DNA of 5,625 nucleotides from an uncultured Verrucomicrobium sp. (GCA_903889845.1 CAISZB010000376.1:1-5625); one strand, 5' to 3'. Positions 1 to 5,535 are shown, counted from the first letter of the stretch. Program-made: numbers and translations. Notes: generated from the letters alone by a model not told the origin.

Positions 1-75
1 AGCTGGAGGCTGAGGGGGCACCCCTCAGAAGCCTACAAACGCGCGCTGGGCATGGAGCTGTACAGGGAAGCGTAA
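1..75 (+). CDS. C-terminal 24 codons of an unidentified protein (partial)
   Basis: Frame 1 is open from the window edge to a TAA stop at 73-75 and would encode a tail ending GMELYREA. About 20 of the 24 codons end in G or C, which fits real coding sequence in this GC-rich genome. The frame converges on the glycosyltransferase gene, leaving 45 bp between the two stops. Twenty-four residues are too few to recognise a family. A strong hairpin lies inside the frame: arms 10-17 and 21-28 are a perfect 8 bp with a 3-base loop, and the stem can extend through 7-9 with 32-34. It has no T-run and is not an obvious terminator. The frame could still be chance, because open frames are common at this GC content. 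Confidence 0.5.
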   Translation, partial: SWRLRGHPSEAYKRALGMELYREA

Positions 76-86
76 GCGACTCTACC

Positions 87-102
87 CGGTCCCGAAGGGC
101 CG
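87..102 (+). terminator. Stem-loop after the partial plus-strand gene
   Basis: CGGTCC (87-92) pairs with GGGCCG (97-102) around a CGAA loop. As plus-strand RNA this is six continuous pairs, one of them G-U. On the other strand the same position is a C-A mismatch, so the structure favours the plus transcript. It begins 12 bases after the TAA. There is no U-tract, so it is at best a weak or Rho-assisted terminator or a 3' end stabiliser. Confidence 0.25.
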
Positions 103-120
103 CACCCTCTCCCGCCCCCC

Positions 121-1203
121 CTACCCCTCCGCCCACAACGCCTTGTCATACCTCTCCACATCGGACTCATGGAGTCGTTCCTCGCTCCTCGCATAGAGAT
201 AGCGCGGGGCGTTCGGCAGGAGGCGGCGGTGGAACCCTTCGGGCACGGGGCGCAGCGTGTCCCAGACGGCGGGGACGTCGGTCCCCCACAGGTCCTCGGG
301 CGGCCGGATCGGCTTTTGGTCGAAGCCGTTGAACGTGACCGGGATCTCCCCTTCGAGGAGGGTCGTCCCCATCGATGCCAGCTCGGCGGTCCGTTCCTGG
401 AAGAAGGGGAGGAGGGCTTCTTCCGCGAACAGGGCCTCGAAGAGGGCGGCATCGGCGGCGCGCGTCGCGGCCTCCAGCCGGTGGCCGTCCTCGATCCGTT
501 TCAGCGCCAGGGGCTGGGCCGGGGGCGGCAGGGCGCTCAGCCCCGGCTTCACGCCGTAGCCCGCCCAGTGCCAGAGCCGGACGCGGGCGTCCCCCTTCAT
601 CAGCCACTCCCCGTCCCGGCGCCAGTCCCCCGGCGCGTTGAAGACAGCGATGTTGTAGAAATCGCCCTCGATCGGCTCCGGCAGGAGGGTGCAGGGGAGG
701 GCCTTCGACTGGGCCAGGACGCGGAGGGCGAATTGGTCGAAGAAGTTCCCGACGAGGGGGAGGAGGTGGCTCTCGATGATCTGCGTCCACAGCCACCAGA
801 ACCGGGGCGAGGTGGAGGCCAGGACCCCGGCGTTGATCGCGGGGAGGGAGGACCGGGCCGCGCTCTCCGCGATGTCCCCGGTGAGGAGGACCGGTTCCCG
901 CTCATTCCTGTCGCCGCTGTCATCGACGAGGCGGAGCAGGGGGGCGAGGATGAGGATGTCGGCGTCGAGGTAGATCAGCCGGGCGACATGGCGGGAGAGG
1001 TAGCGGCCGATCACGGCCCGCATCGTCATGATCTCCCCCGCGTGGGCCGCGCCGGGTTGGAGCGTCAGCCGGGCGTAGACCGCGCCGTCGATGAGGAGGA
1101 AAGGGATATCGGGATGGGAGGCCTTGAATGTCGCGCGGAGGAGGCGGGCCTGCTGGAGGGAGGCGGGGCCGAGGGCGATCGTGAAGGCGGCGATGCGGTG
1201 CAT
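121..1203 (-). CDS. Glycosyltransferase, GT-A fold, GT8-like
   Basis: A 360-residue protein predicted to move a sugar from a nucleotide-sugar donor to an unidentified acceptor, probably in surface or storage glycan synthesis on the cytoplasmic side. The N-terminus starts directly with a beta strand (IAAFTIALG, residues 4-12), as expected for the nucleotide-binding half of a GT-A fold. The metal-binding DxD motif is D80-A-D82 in IYLDADILIL. INAGVL (123-128) and the DQ pair (156-157) follow in the usual order of this superfamily. H212 and KP (219-220) resemble the C-terminal H..G..KP element of GT8 enzymes. Residues from about 270 to 360 form a family-specific extension I do not recognise. No signal peptide or membrane span is evident. 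I chose the ATG at 1203 because an upstream ATG at 1263 adds 20 unstructured residues ahead of the first strand. The chosen start has only a weak GAG about 9 bases upstream; a strong AAGGAGG is stranded 100 bases further away behind a palindromic element. Acceptor and donor are unknown. Confidence 0.75.
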   Translation of the reverse strand: MHRIAAFTIALGPASLQQARLLRATFKASHPDIPFLLIDGAVYARLTLQPGAAHAGEIMTMRAVIGRYLSRHVARLIYLDADILILAPLLRLVDDSGDRNEREPVLLTGDIAESAARSSLPAINAGVLASTSPRFWWLWTQIIESHLLPLVGNFFDQFALRVLAQSKALPCTLLPEPIEGDFYNIAVFNAPGDWRRDGEWLMKGDARVRLWHWAGYGVKPGLSALPPPAQPLALKRIEDGHRLEAATRAADAALFEALFAEEALLPFFQERTAELASMGTTLLEGEIPVTFNGFDQKPIRPPEDLWGTDVPAVWDTLRPVPEGFHRRLLPNAPRYLYARSEERLHESDVERYDKALWAEG

Positions 1204-1301
1204 GAAATGCGCTCGATATTGGGCAGACGAACCCTGTGTGCCACAAAACCCCAATATCAGCAAGGGTTAACAGGGTTAGGACCTAGAGCGTGTCATGCAC
1301 C
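1197..1301. repeat. Palindromic, possibly inserted element with pseudoknot-forming arms
   Basis: The stretch between the ATPase stop and the glycosyltransferase start is built from complementary arms. The outer arms are GGTGCATGA (1197-1205) with TCATGCACC (1293-1301), 9 bp, and CGCTC (1210-1214) with GAGCG (1286-1290), 5 bp. Inside, GATATTGGG (1215-1223) pairs with CCCAATATC (1250-1258), 9 bp. AACCCTGT (1230-1237) pairs with ACAGGGTT (1270-1277), 8 bp. The last two helices cross (order A, B, A', B'), the topology of an H-type pseudoknot, with connecting loops of 6, 12 and 11 bases that could span the stems. CATG occurs as a 4-bp direct repeat at 1201-1204 and 1294-1297, compatible with a target-site duplication; TGCA (1199-1202 and 1296-1299) is an equally possible one. 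It could be a small non-autonomous mobile element (MITE or REP-like) or a cis-acting leader RNA. I do not recognise it as a known riboswitch. Confidence 0.55.
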
Positions 1302-1311
1302 TCGCCTCCTT
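1276..1311 (-). promoter_or_regulatory. Strong Shine-Dalgarno leading a six-codon open frame
   Basis: On the minus strand AAGGAGG (1305-1311) stands 8 bases before an ATG at 1296-1294. That frame is only MTRSRS, ending in TAA at 1278-1276. This is the best ribosome-binding site near the glycosyltransferase gene, yet it does not serve its start codon. Either it drives a true leader peptide, whose translation would melt the outer arms of the surrounding palindromic element, or it is the original binding site of the glycosyltransferase, cut off by an insertion. Removing 1205-1297 restores AAGGAGG, 8 bases, then ATG-CAC-CGC, the present start of the enzyme. Confidence 0.45.
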
Positions 1312-1323
1312 CTCGCGCTTCCC

Positions 1324-3636
1324 TCACTTCCGCCCATACCGCAGCAACCTCAGCGCATTCCCCATCACGCACAGGTCGGAGAGCCCCATCGCCAGCGCGC
1401 AGGCCACGGGGGGGACGACGCCCGCCATCGCCAGGGGGATCGTCGCGGCGTTGTAGAAGAAGGCCCAGAAGAGGTTCTGCCGGATCACGCGGAGGGTCGC
1501 CGCGCTGAGGTGGAGCGCCTCGGGGACCGCCTCCAGGTCGCGCGTGAGGAGGACCATATCGGAGGCCTCCCGCGCCACGTCGGAGGCCCCGACGACGGCG
1601 ATGCCCAGGTCGGCGGCGGCCAGGGCCGGGCCGTCGTTGATCCCGTCGCCGACGAAGGCGACGTGCTTTTCCGCGTCGCCTTCCCCGCCCGCCCGCAACT
1701 TGACGAGGACGTCGGCCTTCTCCTCGGGCCGGACGCCGGAGAAGATCCGGTTCTCCCGGATGCCCACCTCCCGCGCCACCGCGCGGGCCGGGGCCTCCGC
1801 GTCACCCGTGACCATGTAGACGGCGTACCCCTCCTTCTCCAGCCCCGCGACGACGCGGGCCGCCTCGGGCCGGACCGGCTTCACGAAGGTGAAGAGGCCG
1901 AGCGGGGCCTCCCCCGCCGCGAGGGCGAGGGCCCCGCCGCCGAGGCGCGGCAGGAGGGCGTCCGGGAAGGCGACGCCCGAGGCGATGAGCCACGCCGGGG
2001 AACCAAGGCGGACGGTCCGCCCCTCCCACCGGGCGATGACGCCCGCCCCCCGCTCCTCCCGCCACCCCTCGCCGGCGAGGGGGGCGACCCGGGGGAAATG
2101 GGCGACGAGGGCGCGGCAGAGCGGGTGCTGGCTCGGCGCGGCAAGGGCGCGGGCGAGCGCGGAGAAGACTTCCGGCGGGAGAGCGTCCCCCGTCGGGGGC
2201 GCGATCGCCTCGACGGCGGCGACGGAGACCTCCCCGGTGAGGGTGCCGGTCTTGTCGAAGAGGACGGCGTCGATCTTCCCCGTCTTCTCGATCGCGGCGG
2301 CGTCCCGGAAGAGGATGCCCCGGCGGGAGGCCGCATTCGCCGCCGCCATCAGCGCGGCGGGCGTCGCCAGGCCCATTGCGCAGGGACAGGCGACGACGAG
2401 GACCGAGATCGCCCGCAGCACGGCCTGCTCCCACCCGATGCCGGAGAGGAGCCCCCAGCCGAAGAAGGTGAGCATCGCGAGGGTGATGACGGCGAGGACG
2501 AAGTGGCGGCTGACGCGATCGACGAGGCGCTCGATCTCCGCCCGGCTGGTCTGCGCCCGCTCGACGGCGCGGACGATCCCGGCCAGGGCCGTCTCCGGTC
2601 CCAGGCCCGTGACGCGGACGACGAGGCGCCCGTCGGTGTCGAAGGTCCCGGCGCGGACCACCGCCCCCGGCCCTTTCTCGACCGGGAGCGATTCGCCGGT
2701 GAGGACGCTCTCGTCGATCGCCGCATGCCCCTCGACGATCTCCCCGTCGATGGGGATCCGGTCGCCGGGCCGGACGAGGACCAGGTCCCCCTTCGCGAGG
2801 GAGGAGAGGGGGACCGCCTCGGTCTCGCTCAGCGTCGCCCGGGAGGCGTCCTCCCCCTGGCGGAGGAAGCGCTGCACCGTGGCCGGGACCGAGGTGAGGA
2901 GGGCGCGCAGGGCCGCCCCGGCCCGCGTCGTCAGCCGCCCTTCCAGCCAATGCCCCGCGCCGACGAGGGTCAAAATCGCCGACGATTCGAGGAAGAAGAC
3001 ATGGACGTGGCCGACCGAGCCGCCTTGGACGAAGCGGGTCAGCTCGACGACGCTCAGTGCGAAGGCCGCCGAGCTGCCGAGGGAGACGAGGGTGTCCATC
3101 GTCAGCCGGTTGCGGAAGAGCTGCCGCCAGGCGTTCCGGTAGAAGGGAATCCCGAGGCCGATCTGGACCGGCAGCGTGAGGACGAGCGCCAGCCACACAT
3201 AGGGCACCGTCCCGTTGAGGCCGAAGCCCCACTCCGCGACCATCAGCGTCAGCGTCACCGGGAGGCCCAGGAAGAAGAGGGGGGCGCTCCAGAGGCTGCC
3301 GGTCTTCTCCGTCGGCTCCAGGTCGACGCGGCCCGGTTCCCCCGGTTCCCGCTCGCGGCGGGGCTTCGCGCCGTACCCAGCGGTCTTCACCGCGCGGACG
3401 AGGCGGGCGGCCCGCTCCTTCTCGGCGGCTTTTTTCTTCGCCGCGATCTGGCTCTCGATCCCGGCGCCGCGCCCCACGGCGGGGGCCTCCTCCGGTTCCC
3501 GCCACGTGACGAGGGCCGACTTCCCCTCCAGGTCGATCTCGACCCCTTCCACCCCCTCCACCCCGGCCAGGGCCTCCCGCACGTTGCGGGCGCACCCGGA
3601 ACAGGTCATCCCTTCGACATCGAGAATCGTTTCCAT
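1324..3636 (-). CDS. copA: P1B-type Cu+-transporting ATPase with one N-terminal HMA domain
   Basis: A 770-residue inner-membrane pump that uses ATP to export a soft metal, most likely Cu+, for detoxification or for supplying copper proteins outside the cytoplasm. It has an HMA metal-binding domain with GMTCSGC (C12, C15) and paired membrane segments near 116-136, 144-165, 178-198 and 208-228. The actuator loop holds TGES (313-316). Two further segments (about 374-427) carry the metal site CPC (417-419). The phosphorylation motif is DKTGT (D461), the P1B nucleotide-domain motif is HP (504-505), then TGD (610-612) and GDGIND (663-668). Two last segments carry YN (728-729) and M750-G-L-S753. CPC, YN and M..S are the Cu+ (P1B-1) signature, although the usual second serine is D754. 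A charged stretch of about 30 residues (roughly 47-77, rich in K, E and A) interrupts the HMA domain before its last helix (RLVRAVKTAGYGA, 78-90). The ATG at 3636 has GGAGG four bases upstream. The length is normal for CopA. It follows a small membrane-protein gene by 57 bp. FixI/CcoI of cbb3 oxidase assembly is an alternative role. Confidence 0.93.
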   Translation of the reverse strand: METILDVEGMTCSGCARNVREALAGVEGVEGVEIDLEGKSALVTWREPEEAPAVGRGAGIESQIAAKKKAAEKERAARLVRAVKTAGYGAKPRREREPGEPGRVDLEPTEKTGSLWSAPLFFLGLPVTLTLMVAEWGFGLNGTVPYVWLALVLTLPVQIGLGIPFYRNAWRQLFRNRLTMDTLVSLGSSAAFALSVVELTRFVQGGSVGHVHVFFLESSAILTLVGAGHWLEGRLTTRAGAALRALLTSVPATVQRFLRQGEDASRATLSETEAVPLSSLAKGDLVLVRPGDRIPIDGEIVEGHAAIDESVLTGESLPVEKGPGAVVRAGTFDTDGRLVVRVTGLGPETALAGIVRAVERAQTSRAEIERLVDRVSRHFVLAVITLAMLTFFGWGLLSGIGWEQAVLRAISVLVVACPCAMGLATPAALMAAANAASRRGILFRDAAAIEKTGKIDAVLFDKTGTLTGEVSVAAVEAIAPPTGDALPPEVFSALARALAAPSQHPLCRALVAHFPRVAPLAGEGWREERGAGVIARWEGRTVRLGSPAWLIASGVAFPDALLPRLGGGALALAAGEAPLGLFTFVKPVRPEAARVVAGLEKEGYAVYMVTGDAEAPARAVAREVGIRENRIFSGVRPEEKADVLVKLRAGGEGDAEKHVAFVGDGINDGPALAAADLGIAVVGASDVAREASDMVLLTRDLEAVPEALHLSAATLRVIRQNLFWAFFYNAATIPLAMAGVVPPVACALAMGLSDLCVMGNALRLLRYGRK

Positions 3637-3681
3637 ACTCCCTCCAAGCTTAGGAGAGAATCGGCGAAGCGCAATGGGGTG

Positions 3682-3695
3682 AGGCGGAGCCGCCT
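3682..3695. other. Short inverted repeat at the small-gene stop
   Basis: AGGCGG (3682-3687) and CCGCCT (3690-3695) are complementary and overlap the stop of the small membrane-protein gene. In the minus transcript the hairpin is preceded, not followed, by a run of T, so it is not an intrinsic terminator toward the ATPase. It could affect mRNA stability or translation coupling, or be chance in GC-rich DNA. Confidence 0.2.
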
Positions 3696-3852
3696 AAAAG
3701 AGAATCGCCAACCACTCAATGACCGTTCCCCACACAGTCCGGCGGCGGCTTTCGGAAGGGGTGTCGACATGCGTGGCGCGGCCCTTCTTGATGAGAAAGG
3801 CGACGACAAGGAGCGCGATCCCCGCGCCGAGGCATATCCAAATTGCTGTCAT
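3694..3852 (-). CDS. Small single-span membrane protein (52 aa)
   Basis: I do not recognise the family. The frame begins ATG at 3852 with AAGGA five bases upstream (AAGGAAGCTC before the ATG) and ends TAG at 3694-3696. Residues 3-21 are a continuous hydrophobic stretch (WICLGAGIALLVVAFLI) followed by KKGR, so the N-terminus is probably outside and the tail inside. A polar linker rich in S, E and R (about 23-38) leads to a hydrophobic or amphipathic end (VWGTVIEWLAILF, 40-52). The gene lies between the methyltransferase (67 bp upstream) and the copper ATPase (57 bp downstream), all on one strand. Small one-span proteins such as CcoS and CcoQ accompany some copper ATPases and cbb3 oxidases, but the CcoS SGQxDD-type motif is absent, so I give no name. 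A good binding site, well-formed topology and tight spacing support it as real. Confidence 0.65.
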   Translation of the reverse strand: MTAIWICLGAGIALLVVAFLIKKGRATHVDTPSESRRRTVWGTVIEWLAILF

Positions 3853-3919
3853 GAGCTTCCTTGCTCCCCCACTGCGATCACTCTACTCCCGTTCCGGCCC
3901 CGGGCCAAGCCGCAAAAAT

Positions 3920-4684
3920 TTACTTCGGCACCGCGTAGAGCCAACCCGGATCGGGTTCCCGCCCCTCGTCGAGGAGGGTCTGGACGGCCCACTCCGATCC
4001 CTTCGCCCGCGCCCAGCCGGCGAGGGGGAAGGGAAGATCGTCCGGCGTCCGGGGGGCGAGGGGGACGCGTGTCACCCGGTGACTCGGCTCCAGGAGGGCG
4101 GCGAGGCGGTCGGTGACGCCGGGGGCGGCCCCCTCGTGGGTCTCGATCACCAACGTCGTCCGGGCCAGGAGCGCGGGCGGGAAGGAGAAGAAAATCTCGG
4201 CCTCGGCCCCCTCGACGTCGCAGACGAGGAGGGTCTCGCCTTCGCTTCCCTTCCCGGACAGGAGCGTGGCCACGTCGGCCCCGGTCGCGTAGCCCCGGAT
4301 GTCGAGGCGCGCCTCGACCCCGTTCCGCCGCGCAAGCTGGCGGAGGAGCTTCACTCCCTTGGGATTCCCCTCGAAGACAATCGCCCGGGCCTGCGGGTAA
4401 TGCCGCGCGAGGCCGACGGCATAATACCCCTCGGCGGTGCCGAGGTTGAGGACCGTGCCGAACGGGCGGGCCAGGATCTCCGCCATCGCGGGGTGGAGCT
4501 CCTTCTCATAGGTCCCGGTGATCTTGCACGGGTAGGCGCTGCACGTCGCCCGCGTGATGTAGGGCATGCCAGCGAAGGGGCCGGAGCGGACCGCCAGCCC
4601 TGTCCCTGTCCGGGAAAGAGACCGGACGTACCCCGCCGGATCGAGAGCCAGGAAAAGGGCATGCCGCTTCAGACCGCGAATCAT
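3920..4684 (-). CDS. FkbM-like SAM-dependent methyltransferase
   Basis: A 254-residue soluble enzyme predicted to transfer a methyl group from S-adenosylmethionine to a hydroxyl group, typically on a sugar or secondary metabolite; the substrate is unknown. The SAM-binding motif I is VLNLGTAEGYYAVGLA (78-93), with asparagine where many relatives have aspartate. The acidic residue ending strand 2 is E105 (IVFEGNP). The FkbM-type DVEGAE is at 156-161, followed by VIETHEG (179-185). The N-terminal stretch SGPFAGM (34-40) with GTYEKELHP (57-65) is, from family knowledge, typical of one FkbM-like subgroup, so the protein looks full length. The ATG at 4684 is preferred. A TTG at 4696 is in frame and adds four residues but has no binding site, while GGAGG lies only one base before the ATG, unusually close. 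There is no signal peptide. It heads the small-protein and ATPase group and is separated from the HigA-like gene by the AT-rich gap. It probably acts in the same kind of glycan chemistry as the glycosyltransferase at 121-1203, but they are not adjacent. Confidence 0.82.
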   Translation of the reverse strand: MIRGLKRHALFLALDPAGYVRSLSRTGTGLAVRSGPFAGMPYITRATCSAYPCKITGTYEKELHPAMAEILARPFGTVLNLGTAEGYYAVGLARHYPQARAIVFEGNPKGVKLLRQLARRNGVEARLDIRGYATGADVATLLSGKGSEGETLLVCDVEGAEAEIFFSFPPALLARTTLVIETHEGAAPGVTDRLAALLEPSHRVTRVPLAPRTPDDLPFPLAGWARAKGSEWAVQTLLDEGREPDPGWLYAVPK

Positions 4685-4719
4685 GCCTCCATCCAAGAGG
4701 GAGCTGTATGGAAGGCAAG

Positions 4720-4748
4720 CTTAGAGCATTTTCGCTATGGCTCGGCAA
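4720..4748 (-). promoter_or_regulatory. Possible promoter for the methyltransferase gene
   Basis: On the minus strand TTGCCG (4748-4743) and TCTAAG (4725-4720) stand 17 bases apart, each matching four of six sigma-70 consensus positions. Transcription would start near 4713 and give a leader of about 30 bases. The match is weak and rests on spacing and position alone. Confidence 0.2.
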
Positions 4749-4942
4749 GAGTCTGGGCCTTTGAATTTTCAGAAAAGCCCCCCAAAGCCGGAAAAACGCG
4801 TGGTGCGGTCTAAAAGCCACCGAAAATCCACTTGTACTCTTTAAAATCGTGGCATTATGCGTATTGAAAGGAGCGCATATCTTCTTTTGGAAGCCACTCG
4901 TTCAACCCCTTGAAATCCAGATGGATAATGGGGGAGAGAAAT

Positions 4943-4970
4943 TAGAGCGAGTGAAGGGGTTCGAACCCTA
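4943..4970 (-). other. tRNA-Gly-like 3' end remnant, possible attachment site
   Basis: Read on the minus strand, the stretch resembles the last 28 bases of a tRNA. TAGGG-TTCGAAC-CCCTT forms a T-arm with four of five pairs and a normal 7-base loop (T-T-C-G-A). CACTCGC would be the 3' acceptor strand, then T as base 73 and CTA in place of CCA. The common tRNA-Gly ending CCCTTCACCCGCTCCA differs over these bases only by two C-to-T changes. No 5' half, D-arm or anticodon arm follows in the AT-rich sequence beyond 4971, so it is not a functional tRNA. Remnants like this are left when an element integrates at a tRNA 3' end. An operator built on the GGGTTCGAACCC palindrome (4957-4968) is the alternative. 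Confidence 0.35.
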
Positions 4971-4994
4971 GAAATTTAATGCCAATCAATAAAT

Positions 4995-5028
4995 ATTATA
5001 ATTTTCTGATAACCAACACAATTTATCA
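4995..5028 (-). promoter_or_regulatory. Consensus -10 with an inverted repeat over the -35 region
   Basis: The minus strand reads a perfect TATAAT at 5000-4995; the plus strand also has TATAAT at 4997-5002. Upstream on the minus strand, TGATAA (5007-5012) and TTATCA (5023-5028) form an inverted repeat with a 10-base spacer where the -35 box and a repressor would sit. The only -35-like hexamer, TTGTGT, is poor and 15 bases away, so this may need an activator or be plain AT-richness. If used, it gives the methyltransferase a leader of about 300 bases. Confidence 0.3.
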
Positions 5029-5035
5029 CCATAAA

Positions 5036-5049
5036 CGCGATTAATCGCG
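5036..5049. promoter_or_regulatory. Perfect 14-bp palindrome, candidate operator
   Basis: CGCGATTAATCGCG is a perfect palindrome. It runs into two further overlapping ones, ATCGCGAT (5044-5051) and CGATCG (5049-5054). It lies between the HigA-like gene and the AT-rich -10 hexamers. The form suits a dimeric DNA-binding protein; which protein is not known. No T-run follows on either strand, so it is not a terminator. Confidence 0.3.
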
Positions 5050-5106
5050 ATCGAATGTTTGCGTTTTTGTTAGCATCTTCGCGCTTCAGAACTCTCTCTC
5101 TTGAGA

Positions 5107-5535
5107 TCACCCGATGAAAAGGCCCGGCTCGACGGCAAAGCGGCGGCCCAGCCTCTTCATGTGATCGACCGTCAGATTCCGCTCTCCCCGAAGGATCTTG
5201 GCCCCAAGAGTTCGATCCGAGCCCAGAATCCGGGAAAGGTCGGTGGCATTTAGGCTGTTTTCTTCGAGGAGGAAGGCGAGCGCCTTCAGTCCACCCAACT
5301 TGCTCGTTTTGATCGGAAAATATTCCTCTTCGTATTCGGCAATCAGGTCGGAAAGGAGATCGAGGTAATCTTCCTGATCGGCGTTGAGGTCGTGTCCCGC
5401 CAGAAAATCGACGATCTCCGTAGCGTTTTCTAACTCCACCTTGTCGTGAATCGGACGAGGGAGGTGTTCACGGCAAAGGGCCTCATAGGTCTTCGGGACC
5501 TCCGAGAAGCTGTTCCAAAGCAGAGTCTTTTTCAT
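5107..5535 (-). CDS. higA: HigA-like antitoxin / HTH transcriptional regulator
   Basis: A 142-residue protein of the HigA antitoxin family (COG5499 type). In that family the antitoxin binds and neutralises the HigB mRNA interferase and represses its own operon. The N-terminal half is acidic and helical (about 30-75, with EYEEEYF at 67-73), the region that usually contacts the toxin. A helix-turn-helix follows at about 94-135. The ending LTVDHMKRLGRRFAVEPGLFIG (121-142) parallels the end of E. coli HigA (about 138 residues), so the protein looks intact. I start at ATG 5535, which begins MKKTLLWNSF. A TTG at 5550 is in frame, five codons earlier, with AAGGA three bases before it, and is possible; the frame upstream of it reads through a repeat and is not protein-like. 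HigB normally precedes HigA, but here repeats resembling an insertion-sequence end begin 32 bp upstream. GC is lower than in the genes to the left, suggesting acquisition. Confidence 0.8.
   Translation of the reverse strand: MKKTLLWNSFSEVPKTYEALCREHLPRPIHDKVELENATEIVDFLAGHDLNADQEDYLDLLSDLIAEYEEEYFPIKTSKLGGLKALAFLLEENSLNATDLSRILGSDRTLGAKILRGERNLTVDHMKRLGRRFAVEPGLFIG

Larger units (their letters stand above)
4697..5106. other. Gene-free AT-rich gap
   Basis: No convincing gene is present on either strand. The left part (4697-4940) has intermediate composition and short T/A runs. From about 4970 to 5060 the sequence is very AT-rich, unlike the flanking genes. The gap holds two sets of complementary segments (4895-4961), a tRNA-like 3' fragment, perfect TATAAT hexamers on both strands and two palindromes, listed separately. 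No intrinsic terminator with stem and T-run is visible behind the HigA-like gene. Confidence 0.6.

Noticed and set aside
1204..1263. N-terminal extension of the glycosyltransferase to an ATG at 1263
   Set aside because: The added 20 residues come from the palindromic element, precede the first strand of the fold and have no ribosome-binding site.
1802..3595. A 597-codon minus-strand frame overlapping the ATPase
   Set aside because: It is a frame-shifted shadow of the ATPase with Arg/Gly/Pro-rich composition, while the ATPase frame carries all the P-type motifs.
3606..3809. A 67-codon minus-strand frame between the small gene and the ATPase
   Set aside because: It overlaps both the 52-residue gene and the ATPase start, is Arg/Ser-rich and lacks a binding site; the 52-residue frame has AAGGA and a clear membrane span.
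169..4116. A 1315-codon open frame on the plus strand running antisense to three genes and the small gene
   Set aside because: It spans the known proteins and their gaps, is Arg/Gly/Asp/Pro-rich with no recognisable domain, and is the expected antisense shadow of high-GC codons with few stops.
4857..4913. An 18-residue plus-strand frame in the gap
   Set aside because: It has no Shine-Dalgarno and no distinctive composition, and a frame this short is expected by chance.
4895..4961. Pseudoknot formed by both complementary pairs at once
   Set aside because: The two 3' strands are contiguous, so a 3-base linker would have to cross a 14-bp helix; the pairs can only form one at a time.
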